Shown: positions 8,195-16,358 of the stretch, piece after piece
Numbering within the stretch: position 1 is the stretch's first letter
Layout of the letters: each line of letters opens with the position of its first letter
Assembly (NCBI GenBank): GCA_937922705.1
Contig: CALAIW010000015.1
Location: 1 to 58,526, forward strand
DNA: 58,526 nt
DNA from: an uncultured bacterium
GTDB lineage: Bacteria; Atribacterota; Atribacteria; Atribacterales; Caldatribacteriaceae
Direction: 5' to 3'
Translations under genes and position numbers: made by a program
The notes under the pieces: model-generated
Seen by the model: only the letters and a program-made list of their open reading frames with translations
Database searches by the model: none
What the model was told of the DNA's origin: nothing

Positions 8195-9171
8195 CGGTTC
8201 TCCTCCCCAAAAAGGAAACAGGCAACACGATGGTTTTCGCAAACCGCAAAAAGCTTTGGTTTTTCCTTGCGGCAGATGTCCAGAGCATAAGGACAGCGGG
8301 GATGGAATCGACACCCCGAGGGAGGTTCAAAGTAATCGGGAATGCGTCCTGGAATCCCCTCAGCAATACCCTCCCCGGTGAGTTTCGGGACACAGGCTAT
8401 GAGAGCTTTTGTATAGGGATGCAACGGCTGAGCAAAGAGTTCCTGGGTTACAGCTTCCTCCACGATAGTTCCGGCATACATTACGTACACCCGCTCTGTC
8501 CATTCTCGAATAACCCCAAGGGAATGGGAAATGAGGATAACCGCCATTTTCCGGTCTTCAGCAAGCCGGTGGATGAGCCGAAGAATCTGGTCCTGAATCG
8601 TCACATCGAGGGAGGTTCCTGGCTCGTCGGCAATGAGGAGTTCCTTTGGAGAAGCAAGAGCAAGGGCAATGCACACTCGCTGGCGCATGCCACCCGAAAG
8701 CTGTACCGGATAGCTCTCGAGGATACGCAGAGGATCAGGAAGAGCAACACTCCGCAGAGTTTCAATAGCTCGCTCTCGAATGGAAGCATGATCTGTCCTC
8801 CCCAGAGCATACCGGATAGCATCCTCAAGCTGTTCCCCTATGGTGAACACCGGGTTGAGCGCTGCCGTAGGGTCCTGAAAAATCATCGAAATTCCTGACC
8901 GCCGAAGACGCTCAAGTTCTTGAGGACGCATGGCAAGGACATTCTGACCCCGAAAGAAAATCCTTCCCCCTCGAATAACTCCTGGGGGTTGAGGAAGAAT
9001 CCCCATGATGGTTTTCATGGTTGTCGTTTTTCCGCAACCTGTCTCCCCTACAAGACCGACCCTTTCCTGTGACCGTACCTGGAGGGTCACCCCGTCAAGG
9101 ACTTTAAGGTATCCTCCATACACGCGAAAGTGGACAACAAGGTCCTGAACGTCAAGAAGCACATCCTGCAT
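8191..9171 (-). CDS. Oligopeptide/dipeptide ABC transporter ATPase, OppD/DppD type
   Basis: A 326-residue ATPase with Walker A GETGCGKTT, signature QLSGGMRQRV, and Walker B ELLIADEPGTSLDVT. The C-terminal extension carries GCRFHPRCPYALDIC, the peptide-transporter family Cys motif. The ATG at 9171 comes right after the permease stop and has GGAGG upstream; the longer open frame running back to 9357 lies inside the permease gene and lacks support. It pairs with the following OppF-type ATPase to form the heterodimeric motor. Confidence 0.9.
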   Translation of the reverse strand: MQDVLLDVQDLVVHFRVYGGYLKVLDGVTLQVRSQERVGLVGETGCGKTTTMKTIMGILPQPPGVIRGGRIFFRGQNVLAMRPQELERLRRSGISMIFQDPTAALNPVFTIGEQLEDAIRYALGRTDHASIRERAIETLRSVALPDPLRILESYPVQLSGGMRQRVCIALALASPKELLIADEPGTSLDVTIQDQILRLIHRLAEDRKMAVILISHSLGVIREWTERVYVMYAGTIVEEAVTQELFAQPLHPYTKALIACVPKLTGEGIAEGIPGRIPDYFEPPSGCRFHPRCPYALDICRKEKPKLFAVCENHRVACFLFGEENR

Positions 9172-9172
9172 C

Positions 9173-10027
9173 TTATGCTTCCTCCAGCGAGAAGAGGTCT
9201 CCGATGCCATCACCAAGAAGGTTAAAACCAAGGACAATGAGCATGATGGCAAGACCAGGAAAGACGGAAATCCACCAGTACTCAGGAAGGTACTTCGCCC
9301 CATCGGCAACCATAGTCCCCAAAGCTGGCTTGGGAGGCTGTTCACCCAATCCCACAAAGCTCAGAGCTGCTCCAATGAGAATAACCCATCCCATATCAAG
9401 GGTCATTTTGGTGAGGATGGTGGACACACAATTGGGGAGTATTTCCCGAAAAAGGATGTGGAACTTACTCGCTCCAATAAGTTCCGCCGACTGAACGAAG
9501 TACTCATTTCGAAGCGACGTGGCCATCCCATACACAAGGCGTGTGTACCAAGGCCACCACATAACCGAGACAGCAATCATGGCATTGGTAAGGTTTGGTT
9601 TTAGGACCGAAGTAATTGCCAAGGCAAGAATGAGTGGGGGAACAGAGAGGAAGATATCGGTGATGCGCATGATGAGAATATCAATCCAGGATTCTTTAAA
9701 GTACCCAGCAAGAAGTCCAAGGGTTACACCCACCGGAACAACAATTGCCAGAACCACAACACCCATAAGGAGGGAGGACCGAAAGGCAAAGAACACCCGG
9801 CTTAAAACATCCCGGCCGAAGACGTCTGTCCCAAAAGGATGGGTTAACGAGGGTGGTTTATTCGCTTCACCATAGTTCACGTATGGACCAGCATGCTCAG
9901 GATATGGTGCCACCCAAGGGGCAAAAATCGCGCAGAAAACGATAAAAGCCACAATAACCAGTCCGACTACCGAGAGAGGGTTTCGGGAGAACTTGTACCA
10001 CCACCTACCAAGACGTGTCCGTCGCAT
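9173..10027 (-). CDS. Peptide ABC transporter permease, OppC/DppC type
   Basis: A 284-residue inner-membrane permease. After a basic N-terminus come the OppC-N segment (SRNPLSVVGLVIVAF), then GTDVFGRDVLSRV and about five more membrane segments with an EAA-like loop (ELIGASKFHILFREILPNC) that contacts the ATPases. The ATG at 10027 follows GAGGGGTGAG one base after the OppB stop. Confidence 0.88.
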   Translation of the reverse strand: MRRTRLGRWWYKFSRNPLSVVGLVIVAFIVFCAIFAPWVAPYPEHAGPYVNYGEANKPPSLTHPFGTDVFGRDVLSRVFFAFRSSLLMGVVVLAIVVPVGVTLGLLAGYFKESWIDILIMRITDIFLSVPPLILALAITSVLKPNLTNAMIAVSVMWWPWYTRLVYGMATSLRNEYFVQSAELIGASKFHILFREILPNCVSTILTKMTLDMGWVILIGAALSFVGLGEQPPKPALGTMVADGAKYLPEYWWISVFPGLAIMLIVLGFNLLGDGIGDLFSLEEA

Positions 10028-10028
10028 C

Positions 10029-11054
10029 CTACTCACCCCTCTCCACCAGGCGAATTCTTGGGTCAAGGTATGCCACGACAAGGTCAACCAGGATATTCAC
10101 CACGGTAAAGACAACCCCAAGAACCATAACCACAGCAACTATAGCTTCAATGTCCTTGCGGAGCATAACGTTAATGCCGTAACGGGAAAGCCCCGGCCAA
10201 TTGAAGAGGAGTTCTACGAGAAAAGCATTCCCAATGAGCGAAGCGAAATCGAGTCCAAGGATGGAAACGGTTGGGATAATCGACGGTTTGAAAAGGTACT
10301 TGGACACCACCACCCGTTCAGGAATGCCGTATGCCCTCGCGGCCGAAACAAAGTCTCTCTTTGCGTTCTCAAGCATACTTGCTCGAGTAATTCGAGCCTC
10401 CTGAAAAAGACCACCCAAGGACAAACTCAGGGCTGGAAGGAAAAGGTGCTTCAGGGCATCAAAGAAAGCCCTCCAGTTTCCCGAAAGAAGACTATCAAGG
10501 GTCATAAGACCAGTGAAACGAGGAGGGGCGGCAATTCCCGGGCTTAAGCGCCCAATGGTGGGAAAGACTTCGTAGTACATCCCAAAAAGGAGGATGAGAA
10601 TGATTGCCACCACAAAGGCGGGAGTGGCAATTCCAATATAGGCTAAGACCCGAATACAGTTATCCACCCAGGTGTTCGCATACCTCGCTGATACAATGCC
10701 AAGAAGGAGCCCAAACACAGCCATAAAAAGGCCAGCAAAAAGAGCAAGTTCGAGAGTCGCGGGGAGGAACTCCTTGATGTCCTCAACAACTGGTCGGCGG
10801 GTATAGAGGGATTCTCCAAAGTCCCCTTGAAAAACCGACCGAAGCCAGAAAAAGTACTGGACGTAAATGGGCTTATCAAGGTGGAGTTTCGCCCGAAGGG
10901 CTTCCACCGCCTCCTGGGTTGCTCGAGGACCCAAGGCAGCTCGAGCAGGGTCCCCAGGCACAAGGCGGGCAATGATAAAAACAACAATAGAGAGACCAAT
11001 AAGGACAAAAATCGAATACCCAAGCCGCCGCACAATATACCGGGAAAAATGCAT
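10029..11054 (-). CDS. Peptide ABC transporter permease, OppB/DppB type
   Basis: A 341-residue permease with the family opening YIVRRLGYSIFVLIGLSIVVF, RLVPGDPARAALG, and the EAA loop RAYGIPERVVVSKYLFKPSIIP. It has six membrane segments as usual for the family and forms the translocation pore with the OppC-type subunit. It lies 62 bases downstream of the binding-protein gene, with a strong hairpin in the gap that could lower its expression relative to that gene. Confidence 0.9.
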   Translation of the reverse strand: MHFSRYIVRRLGYSIFVLIGLSIVVFIIARLVPGDPARAALGPRATQEAVEALRAKLHLDKPIYVQYFFWLRSVFQGDFGESLYTRRPVVEDIKEFLPATLELALFAGLFMAVFGLLLGIVSARYANTWVDNCIRVLAYIGIATPAFVVAIILILLFGMYYEVFPTIGRLSPGIAAPPRFTGLMTLDSLLSGNWRAFFDALKHLFLPALSLSLGGLFQEARITRASMLENAKRDFVSAARAYGIPERVVVSKYLFKPSIIPTVSILGLDFASLIGNAFLVELLFNWPGLSRYGINVMLRKDIEAIVAVVMVLGVVFTVVNILVDLVVAYLDPRIRLVERGE

Positions 11055-11081
11055 TGCTTTCCACCAACCTCAAGAGGAATA

Positions 11082-11104
11082 GGGAGGCCCCAAAGAGGCC
11101 TCCC
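11082..11104 (-). promoter_or_regulatory. Intercistronic hairpin between binding-protein gene and permease
   Basis: GGGAGGCC (11082-11089) pairs perfectly with GGCCTCCC (11097-11104) around a 7-base loop. No T-run follows on the minus strand. Such stems after periplasmic-binding-protein genes commonly protect the upstream message or allow partial read-through, giving more binding protein than permease. Confidence 0.6.
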
Positions 11105-11116
11105 ATATTATACCGA

Positions 11117-12754
11117 TTACTTTTTCTTGAGCAACTCCTCTCGTTTTTCGGGATACACTCGAATATCTGGCATGTAGTGATTGTAACCCATAACGGGATT
11201 CACTTTCTCGCCCCGCTCTGCCCGTTCCGCAGCGGTCCAGTCAATGTAGTAGTCCTGGTAGGCGTAGTTTTCCGGCTGGTCAATGAGGAAAAGAGATGGA
11301 CAAAGGTCCACAATGTACTCTTGAATCTTGCGATACTTGGCGAAGCGTTCCTCCTTGTCCACTGTAGCAATGGCATCCTCAATCATCTTATCAAGTTCTG
11401 GATCCTGGAGCCACTCTGTCTGTTCCCAGGTCCCACAGGAAGAGGAGTGGTACTTTGACTGCAGCATGGATCCAGCCTCAGCATAGTGCGGCGAGACGAA
11501 AATGAGGTACATATGGGCGGTGGTTTCTGGAGTAGCCACTTCTTCGATGATTTTCATCCACGGGGTCTTGATGACATTTACGGTAATACCAAGTTCTGCA
11601 GCGTTAGCCTGAATGAGGAGAGCAACTTTTTCCTCGTCAGGAACTTCAGCACACCAGACAAGGTCCACCGGGTACTCATCGAGTTTATCGGCGTATCGAG
11701 ACTTGGAAAGTTCCTCTCTTGCCTTCTCGAGATCCCGCCTATACTGATACACCTCGGGATTGTGGCCGGGAAGGATAAAAGAAACTGGACCCTGCGCCTG
11801 ACGAGCCCCAGGGAAAATCTGGTTGGCGATAGCATCATAGTCAATGGCATATGCCAGAGCTTTTCGGAAATGCACATCGTCCGTTGGAGGCTTACGGTTG
11901 TGCATCATGCAGAAGAACGTGCTTCCTCCAAAGAGCTTGGCCACCTTCACACCTTCAATTTTACTCACCGCTTCGTAAAACTCCGCAGGCTGCCGGAAAT
12001 CAGAAATTTCAAGCTCGCGCTTTGAGAGAAGGGTTCGAACGGTAGCCGTTTCTGTGGTCCCAATGTACTTAAACTCAGAAGGGGCATCGGGATCAAGGGG
12101 TTTCCAGTACTCAGGGAAACGCACCGCATGGAGATACTCTTCAAGACGCATCTCCTGCACCATGTAGGGTCCAGAACCGGCGTCATGCGTGAGGAGCCAC
12201 TTCTTTCCATAGTCACCCATTGCACCATATTCCCCAGTTGGCTCAATGTGGGCAAGAACTTCATCCTTGTTGAGAATGTACAAACGCACCAGGGCATAAA
12301 GGAAAGGCCCAAAAGGCTTTTTGAGCTGGAAGCGAACGGTATAGTCATCCAGGGCTTCAACCTTCTCAATAATGGGCTTAAAAATGTAACTGTATCCCTG
12401 ACCAATGGTAAGGAGACGCTCCATGCTAAAGACAACATCTTCAGCCTTAAGCTCCTCCCCGTTATGGAATTTCACGCCTTTCCGGAGATAAAAGGTGTAG
12501 GTGAGACCGTCTTCGGAAACCTCCCATGACTCGGCAAGGTGTGGCACAACTTCACCATCATAGGTAGGAAAAACCAAAGTGTCATAGAGGTTGGCAACCG
12601 ACACAGAACTTGAAAAGTCAGCAGCTATCGCCGGGTCGATATACGTGGGCCAGGCTTCGGTAAAGCGGACGATTTTGCTCGAATCAGCCCAACTCGCCCA
12701 GACAAAGAGCAAAATACAAGCCACAAGAGTCATCGAAACGACGAGCTTTTTCAT
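11117..12754 (-). CDS. Peptide ABC transporter substrate-binding protein (SBP family 5)
   Basis: A 545-residue exported binding protein. Residues 1-23 form a signal peptide (MKKLVV, hydrophobic core, ASWA cleavage region); there is no clear lipobox at the cleavage site. The SBP_bac_5 core shows AESWEVSEDGLTYTFYLRKGVKFHNGE, KAEDVVFSMER, and FRKALAYAIDYD. It feeds peptides (or possibly other ligands; the family also binds nickel and oligosaccharides) to the OppBCDF-like system encoded downstream. Flanking peptidase-like genes favour peptides. Shine-Dalgarno GGAGGGAG. Confidence 0.9.
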   Translation of the reverse strand: MKKLVVSMTLVACILLFVWASWADSSKIVRFTEAWPTYIDPAIAADFSSSVSVANLYDTLVFPTYDGEVVPHLAESWEVSEDGLTYTFYLRKGVKFHNGEELKAEDVVFSMERLLTIGQGYSYIFKPIIEKVEALDDYTVRFQLKKPFGPFLYALVRLYILNKDEVLAHIEPTGEYGAMGDYGKKWLLTHDAGSGPYMVQEMRLEEYLHAVRFPEYWKPLDPDAPSEFKYIGTTETATVRTLLSKRELEISDFRQPAEFYEAVSKIEGVKVAKLFGGSTFFCMMHNRKPPTDDVHFRKALAYAIDYDAIANQIFPGARQAQGPVSFILPGHNPEVYQYRRDLEKAREELSKSRYADKLDEYPVDLVWCAEVPDEEKVALLIQANAAELGITVNVIKTPWMKIIEEVATPETTAHMYLIFVSPHYAEAGSMLQSKYHSSSCGTWEQTEWLQDPELDKMIEDAIATVDKEERFAKYRKIQEYIVDLCPSLFLIDQPENYAYQDYYIDWTAAERAERGEKVNPVMGYNHYMPDIRVYPEKREELLKKK

Positions 12755-12766
12755 ACTCTCCCTCCT

Positions 12767-13738
12767 TCAGATAGTGAAAATGCCCTTATCCATAATGACC
12801 TTTCCATCAACGGAAACTGTGGGGTTCACCATAATACCATCGTTGTGAGTTTTAGAGTCGATTGTGCCACCCATATCAAGGTTCATCCCTAAGGCAATAT
12901 GCACAGTTCGGAAGGCTTTCTCGTCTTCGAGGATATTGCCAGTAATGCGGGCCTTTTCGTTTGTACCAATACCGAGTTCCCCAACGTAATACGCATTGGG
13001 ATCCCCAAGGTTTTCGAGGAAACGAGCAAGTTCCTGCGCTTCCCTTCCTCCTTCAATCTTCACCACCTTTCCTCCCCGAATTTCTAAACGAATCGGCTCT
13101 GTAAGCACCCCAAGAGGGGACATAGAGCCATCAATCACTGCCACACCCTCTACAGATTCTTCAACAGGGGCGATATAAGCTTCTCCCGCGGGGAGATTCC
13201 CCCAACGCCCTTTTTCTCTGTACAGGCCATCATCAGGGGGGATTCCAGGCTTCCGACCTTTGATGCTCATGTAAAGATTCGTCCCCCGCTCCGTGGTGAT
13301 GGTAACCTCGTTTCCCTCCTCCAGAATCCGTGTTACTTTCCAGCTGAGCTCAGAAACCTTGTGGTAGTCAGCAGTCATTGCTCCCACCGTCATCATATCC
13401 TCGGTAATTCCCGGCATGCTTGCAATGCGGGCCCCTTTTTCGGTTGCTGCCATTCGAGCTTTCGTATGGGTGAGACTCATCGTGGTCACAAGGAGGGCAA
13501 CATCGCAAGAAAGGAGTGCTGCTCGCACTGCATCCGGGGGTTCCTCGGCATGGTGCGAACGAGGAGTCATAACCATCATAGTACCATCAACCCCCAAAGC
13601 ATGAAGCGCAAGGAAAAAGCTCTCGGCAATATGGATCTTTCCTGTGTCAGTTACAATGAGTACTCGCTCTCCAGGCTGCACCCCCATGCAGTCGCGGACA
13701 GCAATCATTGCCCCTTTCATGAGCGGTGCAAGATGCAT
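12767..13738 (-). CDS. M29-family aminopeptidase-like metalloprotein
   Basis: 323 residues, related to aminopeptidase T/S (M29) in a short form. Expected metal ligands are visible near the C-terminus: Glu in GELGIGTN, Glu in LEDEK, His in VHIALG and the HND pair in THNDG. This suggests an active di-metal peptidase that would trim imported peptides. It shares the DDGLYREKGRWGNLPAGE type of substrate-site region. It is the second of two tandem paralogs, 12 bases after the first, with a GAGGAGG ribosome site, and directly precedes the binding-protein gene. Substrate preference is unknown. Confidence 0.8.
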   Translation of the reverse strand: MHLAPLMKGAMIAVRDCMGVQPGERVLIVTDTGKIHIAESFFLALHALGVDGTMMVMTPRSHHAEEPPDAVRAALLSCDVALLVTTMSLTHTKARMAATEKGARIASMPGITEDMMTVGAMTADYHKVSELSWKVTRILEEGNEVTITTERGTNLYMSIKGRKPGIPPDDGLYREKGRWGNLPAGEAYIAPVEESVEGVAVIDGSMSPLGVLTEPIRLEIRGGKVVKIEGGREAQELARFLENLGDPNAYYVGELGIGTNEKARITGNILEDEKAFRTVHIALGMNLDMGGTIDSKTHNDGIMVNPTVSVDGKVIMDKGIFTI

Positions 13739-13750
13739 TGTGCCACCTCC

Positions 13751-14797
13751 TCAAGCTTTTCCAAGTTTTGCAGCAAGCTCCCGGAGTTCCGGATCCACCA
13801 CCTGGCCCCGGTCGATGATAAGTTCCCCATCAAGCCATACCGAAGTGTTAAGGCAGATACCATCGGAGTGGGATGGAGCAGGAATACCGTCGGGCGGAAG
13901 GAGAATGGCGCCGATATTTCCTACACCCCACTCAGTACACCCCCAAACCCGTTCATCTTCGAGAATGTCTCCAGTGAGCTTTGCCCCAGGGTTAAATCCG
14001 TAGCATACGTGGGCCATGGAAAACATCCGGGGGTGATTGAAACTCCGAAGCCAGGCCTCAAACTCCACCGCTTCTTTCCCACCCTCAACCCTCACGATTT
14101 TTCCTCTTTCCACGACAAGGCGAATAGGCTCTTTGAGAAGGCCAACAGGGGGAACAACCGAACCGTCAAAGACAATAACCCCATTGACAGTATCAAGATT
14201 TGGCGTCCAGGCAATTTGTCCTGACATCATGTGGGAACCAGGGGTATCGGCATATCCAAGTTCACAATTCACAGGGTGTGTGGGGTCGTTCTCGAATTCC
14301 ACATCTCCTCCAGAAGGAGTAGTCATCCGAACCTTTTTTGCCCTTCGAGTTTTCTCGGCAAGCTTTTCCTGAAACTCCCGAAGTACCGGATAGTTTACTC
14401 GCCCAATGCAACGAACCATCATATCGGCGTTCATGCCTACAAGGCACAAATGTCGTAACTTCGGGTTCTCTCGGAGAGCAATATCGTAGGGCGTCGAATA
14501 CAAAAGCCACTCGTTGTTGAACTCCACCCAAGCATCGACCGATTTCAGAACCGCCGTAAGCGGTTCCATAGGGAGCATAGGGTCAGCAGCCTTACCAACC
14601 CCAAGGGGTGCTGGAATCCAGAGAACCAGGGGTTTTGCTCCGCAGGCAAAAGCAGCACGAGCCGTAGCATCTACTACTCGTTCGTCGCTTTCAGTATCTG
14701 CAGTGATAAGAAACGTCTCTCCCTCCTTGAGCTTGAAGAGCTCCCGCACGAGAATATCCGCAGCCTTTCCAAGTTCGTACTCGTAGAGCTTGGGCAA
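13751..14797 (-). CDS. M29/NicX-superfamily metalloprotein with altered metal ligands
   Basis: 348 residues, a paralog of the next gene. The positions that carry Glu and His in the neighbour read AHVCYGFN (His) and TEWGVGN (Glu) here, while LEDER and SHSDG are kept. That leaves a His...His-x-Asp set about 47 residues apart, similar to the iron ligands known for the 2,5-dihydroxypyridine dioxygenase NicX, so a dioxygenase or a peptidase with another specificity are both possible. I chose the TTG at 14797, which follows AAAGGAG at good spacing; frames further upstream run into the riboswitch region on the other strand. First gene of the peptide operon. Confidence 0.72.
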   Translation of the reverse strand: MPKLYEYELGKAADILVRELFKLKEGETFLITADTESDERVVDATARAAFACGAKPLVLWIPAPLGVGKAADPMLPMEPLTAVLKSVDAWVEFNNEWLLYSTPYDIALRENPKLRHLCLVGMNADMMVRCIGRVNYPVLREFQEKLAEKTRRAKKVRMTTPSGGDVEFENDPTHPVNCELGYADTPGSHMMSGQIAWTPNLDTVNGVIVFDGSVVPPVGLLKEPIRLVVERGKIVRVEGGKEAVEFEAWLRSFNHPRMFSMAHVCYGFNPGAKLTGDILEDERVWGCTEWGVGNIGAILLPPDGIPAPSHSDGICLNTSVWLDGELIIDRGQVVDPELRELAAKLGKA

Positions 14798-14831
14798 GAG
14801 AACCACTCCTTTCCTGGTAGTTCCTGAAGAG

Positions 14832-14837
14832 ATTATA
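14832..14837 (-). promoter_or_regulatory. -10 box for the peptidase-peptide transporter operon
   Basis: A perfect TATAAT on the minus strand ends 35 bases before the TTG start of the first operon gene. The -35 region is not clear. Confidence 0.45.
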
Positions 14838-14859
14838 TCATTCTCTCCACGAAGCAAGG

Positions 14860-14887
14860 TTGCCAAAAAACCAGAAAAGAGTATAAT
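14860..14887 (+). promoter_or_regulatory. Promoter of the cobalamin-controlled operon
   Basis: TTGCCA (14860-14865), 16-base spacer, TATAAT (14882-14887). The predicted start near 14894 is some 20 bases before the riboswitch closing stem. Confidence 0.6.
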
Positions 14888-14904
14888 CGAAAGTTGAAGA
14901 GAAA

Positions 14905-15075
14905 AAATACCTTCCGTGGTGCCCCTTTCGGGGAGAATAGGGAAACCGGTGTAAATCCGGTGCGGACCCGCCGCTGTGAGAGGGGACGAAAGGTGCAAGA
15001 GAGCCACTGGGGAAACCTGGGAAGGCGCGCCGAGTAGGTTTGCACCCTCAAGCCAGAAGACCTGCCACGGAAGAT
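14905..15075 (+). promoter_or_regulatory. Cobalamin (B12) riboswitch
   Basis: The hallmark B12 box AGCCAGAAGACCTGCC is at 15051-15066. The closing stem TTCCGTGG (14912-14919) pairs with CCACGGAA (15065-15072). Between them are the conserved GGGAAACCGGTGTAAATCC-like core and the GAGCCACTGG segment. It precedes a strong terminator, so high cobalamin should stop transcription of the two following genes. These are probable cobalamin-precursor salvage genes, which fits the regulation. Confidence 0.95.
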
Positions 15076-15091
15076 CCAAAGAGGGTGATGG

Positions 15092-15127
15092 CAAAGCCCT
15101 CAGGCTCGGCCTGAGGGCTTTGTATTT
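15092..15127 (+). terminator. Riboswitch-controlled intrinsic terminator
   Basis: A perfect 14-bp stem (15092-15105 with 15109-15122) with a 3-base loop, followed by TATTTT. It lies between the B12 box and the ribosome site of the ECF gene. Confidence 0.88.
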
Positions 15128-15147
15128 TACGGAGAGGAGGAAGGATC

Positions 15148-15642
15148 ATGGAACGGGTACGTCCGGTAACGCACCGCTTAAGTCTCTCTGCAGTTTTTGT
15201 TGCACTCTGCATCGTGGGGTCTTTGGTAAAAATCCCAAGCCCCACAGGAACAGTGGCTTTAGATTCCCTCCCTGGATTCTTCAGCGCTTTGAGCTTAGGA
15301 TACGGGGAGGGGGCGCTTGTAGCTTTCCTTGGACACATCTTCACCTCTTTGAATGTTGGATTCCCTTTAGGGTTTCCTGTCCATCTCTTCATTGCTCTTG
15401 AGATGGGCGCCATTGTCCTTCTTTTCCGGTTTGCCTTCGTGCGCTTTGGGGCCTTTGCCGCCATTGCTTTCGGAGTTTTGAGTAATGGTGTTCTTGCTCC
15501 TTTGAGTCTTGTGCCTCTTTTCGGATGGGGGTTTTTCTTGGGGATGTTGCCTTCGCTTCTTGTTGGGTCTCTGGTGAACATTGTTCTTGCAGTAGTCCTT
15601 TTTAGGGTGCTCTCCAGACGATGGAAAGGGATTGTCTTGTAA
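15148..15642 (+). CDS. ECF transporter S-component, CblT-like (cobalamin precursor uptake)
   Basis: A 164-residue protein with about five hydrophobic segments, the size and layout of an energy-coupling-factor substrate-capture subunit. Membrane segments include LSAVFVALCIVGSLV, FFSALSLGYGEGALVAFLGH and LLVGSLVNIVLAVVLF. It would need the shared EcfAA'T module, which is not in this window. The cobalamin riboswitch upstream and the CblS-like gene that overlaps its end by 22 bases point to alpha-ribazole, as in the Listeria CblT/CblS pair, but a related cobinamide or corrinoid substrate cannot be excluded. Ribosome site GGAGAGGAGGAAGG. Confidence 0.8.
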   Translation: MERVRPVTHRLSLSAVFVALCIVGSLVKIPSPTGTVALDSLPGFFSALSLGYGEGALVAFLGHIFTSLNVGFPLGFPVHLFIALEMGAIVLLFRFAFVRFGAFAAIAFGVLSNGVLAPLSLVPLFGWGFFLGMLPSLLVGSLVNIVLAVVLFRVLSRRWKGIVL

Positions 15643-16358
15643 TACCCTTTGGGGAAAGTGAGCTCATTCTTGCCTGTGATTCCCTTGGAGGTATAGGACC
15701 AAAAGAGGGAGATAGCCTCTTTGTCCCCCTTGAAATCTCTGCTCAGTTCACCGCCAGAGTGGCTTTAGCCGAAGTTCTCTCTGCGCACGGAGAACCCCTC
15801 CTTATCTCTGTAACCTTGAGTACTGAACCCTATCCCTGGCTTGAAGAGGCAAAAAAGGGAGTACTTAAGGAGCTACAGAGTATTGGAAAGGAGAACATCC
15901 CCCTTCTTTTCTCAAGTGAAAAAAACATAAGGACATACGCAACCGGTCTTGGAATAACCGTCCTTGGAAGACGACCAAGGGAGAAAAAGCTTCCTGCACC
16001 ACAGGAGGGAATGCTCTATGCCCTTGGGGTTCCCTCATGTGGTGCCTCTGTCCTCAAAAACCTCAACTACCTTGCAGATCTCAGGGACATTTGCCAACTC
16101 CAGGAGATCCTCCCTGACGTACCAATTCTTCCCGTGGGGTCTCGGGGAATTTTCTGCGAAGCCCTGAACTTCATTCGTGGGACTTCTCTTACCCTTGTTC
16201 TTAACCCAAAGCCGCCCTTTCCTCTGTACACGTCCTGTGGACCAGCGACTGCACTCCTTTTTGCAAGTCCTAAGGATATAGCACAAATTGCGAAGTACTT
16301 CTCCAAACCTCTCTGGGTAGTGGGAGAGCTCAGGGCACAAGAACAGCGGAAGCCCTAA
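15621..16358 (+). CDS. AIR-synthase (PurM)-like protein, probable alpha-ribazole kinase CblS
   Basis: 245 residues with the opening of a PurM-type ATP-binding fold: LACDSLGGIGPKEGD near residue 18, followed by a C-terminal portion with LGVPSCGASVLKNLN and TSCGPATALLFA. The protein is shorter than true AIR synthase and lacks its purine-pathway neighbours. In Listeria and Geobacillus, AIR-synthase relatives paired with an ECF S-component are the alpha-ribazole kinase CblS, which makes alpha-ribazole phosphate for the lower ligand of cobalamin. The riboswitch and the CblT-like partner support that reading. The start at 15621 overlaps the ECF gene; the ribosome site is weak. Confidence 0.7.
   Translation: MERDCLVIPFGESELILACDSLGGIGPKEGDSLFVPLEISAQFTARVALAEVLSAHGEPLLISVTLSTEPYPWLEEAKKGVLKELQSIGKENIPLLFSSEKNIRTYATGLGITVLGRRPREKKLPAPQEGMLYALGVPSCGASVLKNLNYLADLRDICQLQEILPDVPILPVGSRGIFCEALNFIRGTSLTLVLNPKPPFPLYTSCGPATALLFASPKDIAQIAKYFSKPLWVVGELRAQEQRKP

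Noticed and set aside
13361-14224. Plus-strand frame of 287 codons opposite the two metalloprotein genes
   Set aside because: Antisense shadow with Cys/His-rich, low-quality composition.
14798-15094. N-terminal extension of the 13751 gene to 15094
   Set aside because: The added 99 residues are antisense to the cobalamin riboswitch and terminator; the TTG at 14797 has a proper ribosome site and matches family length.
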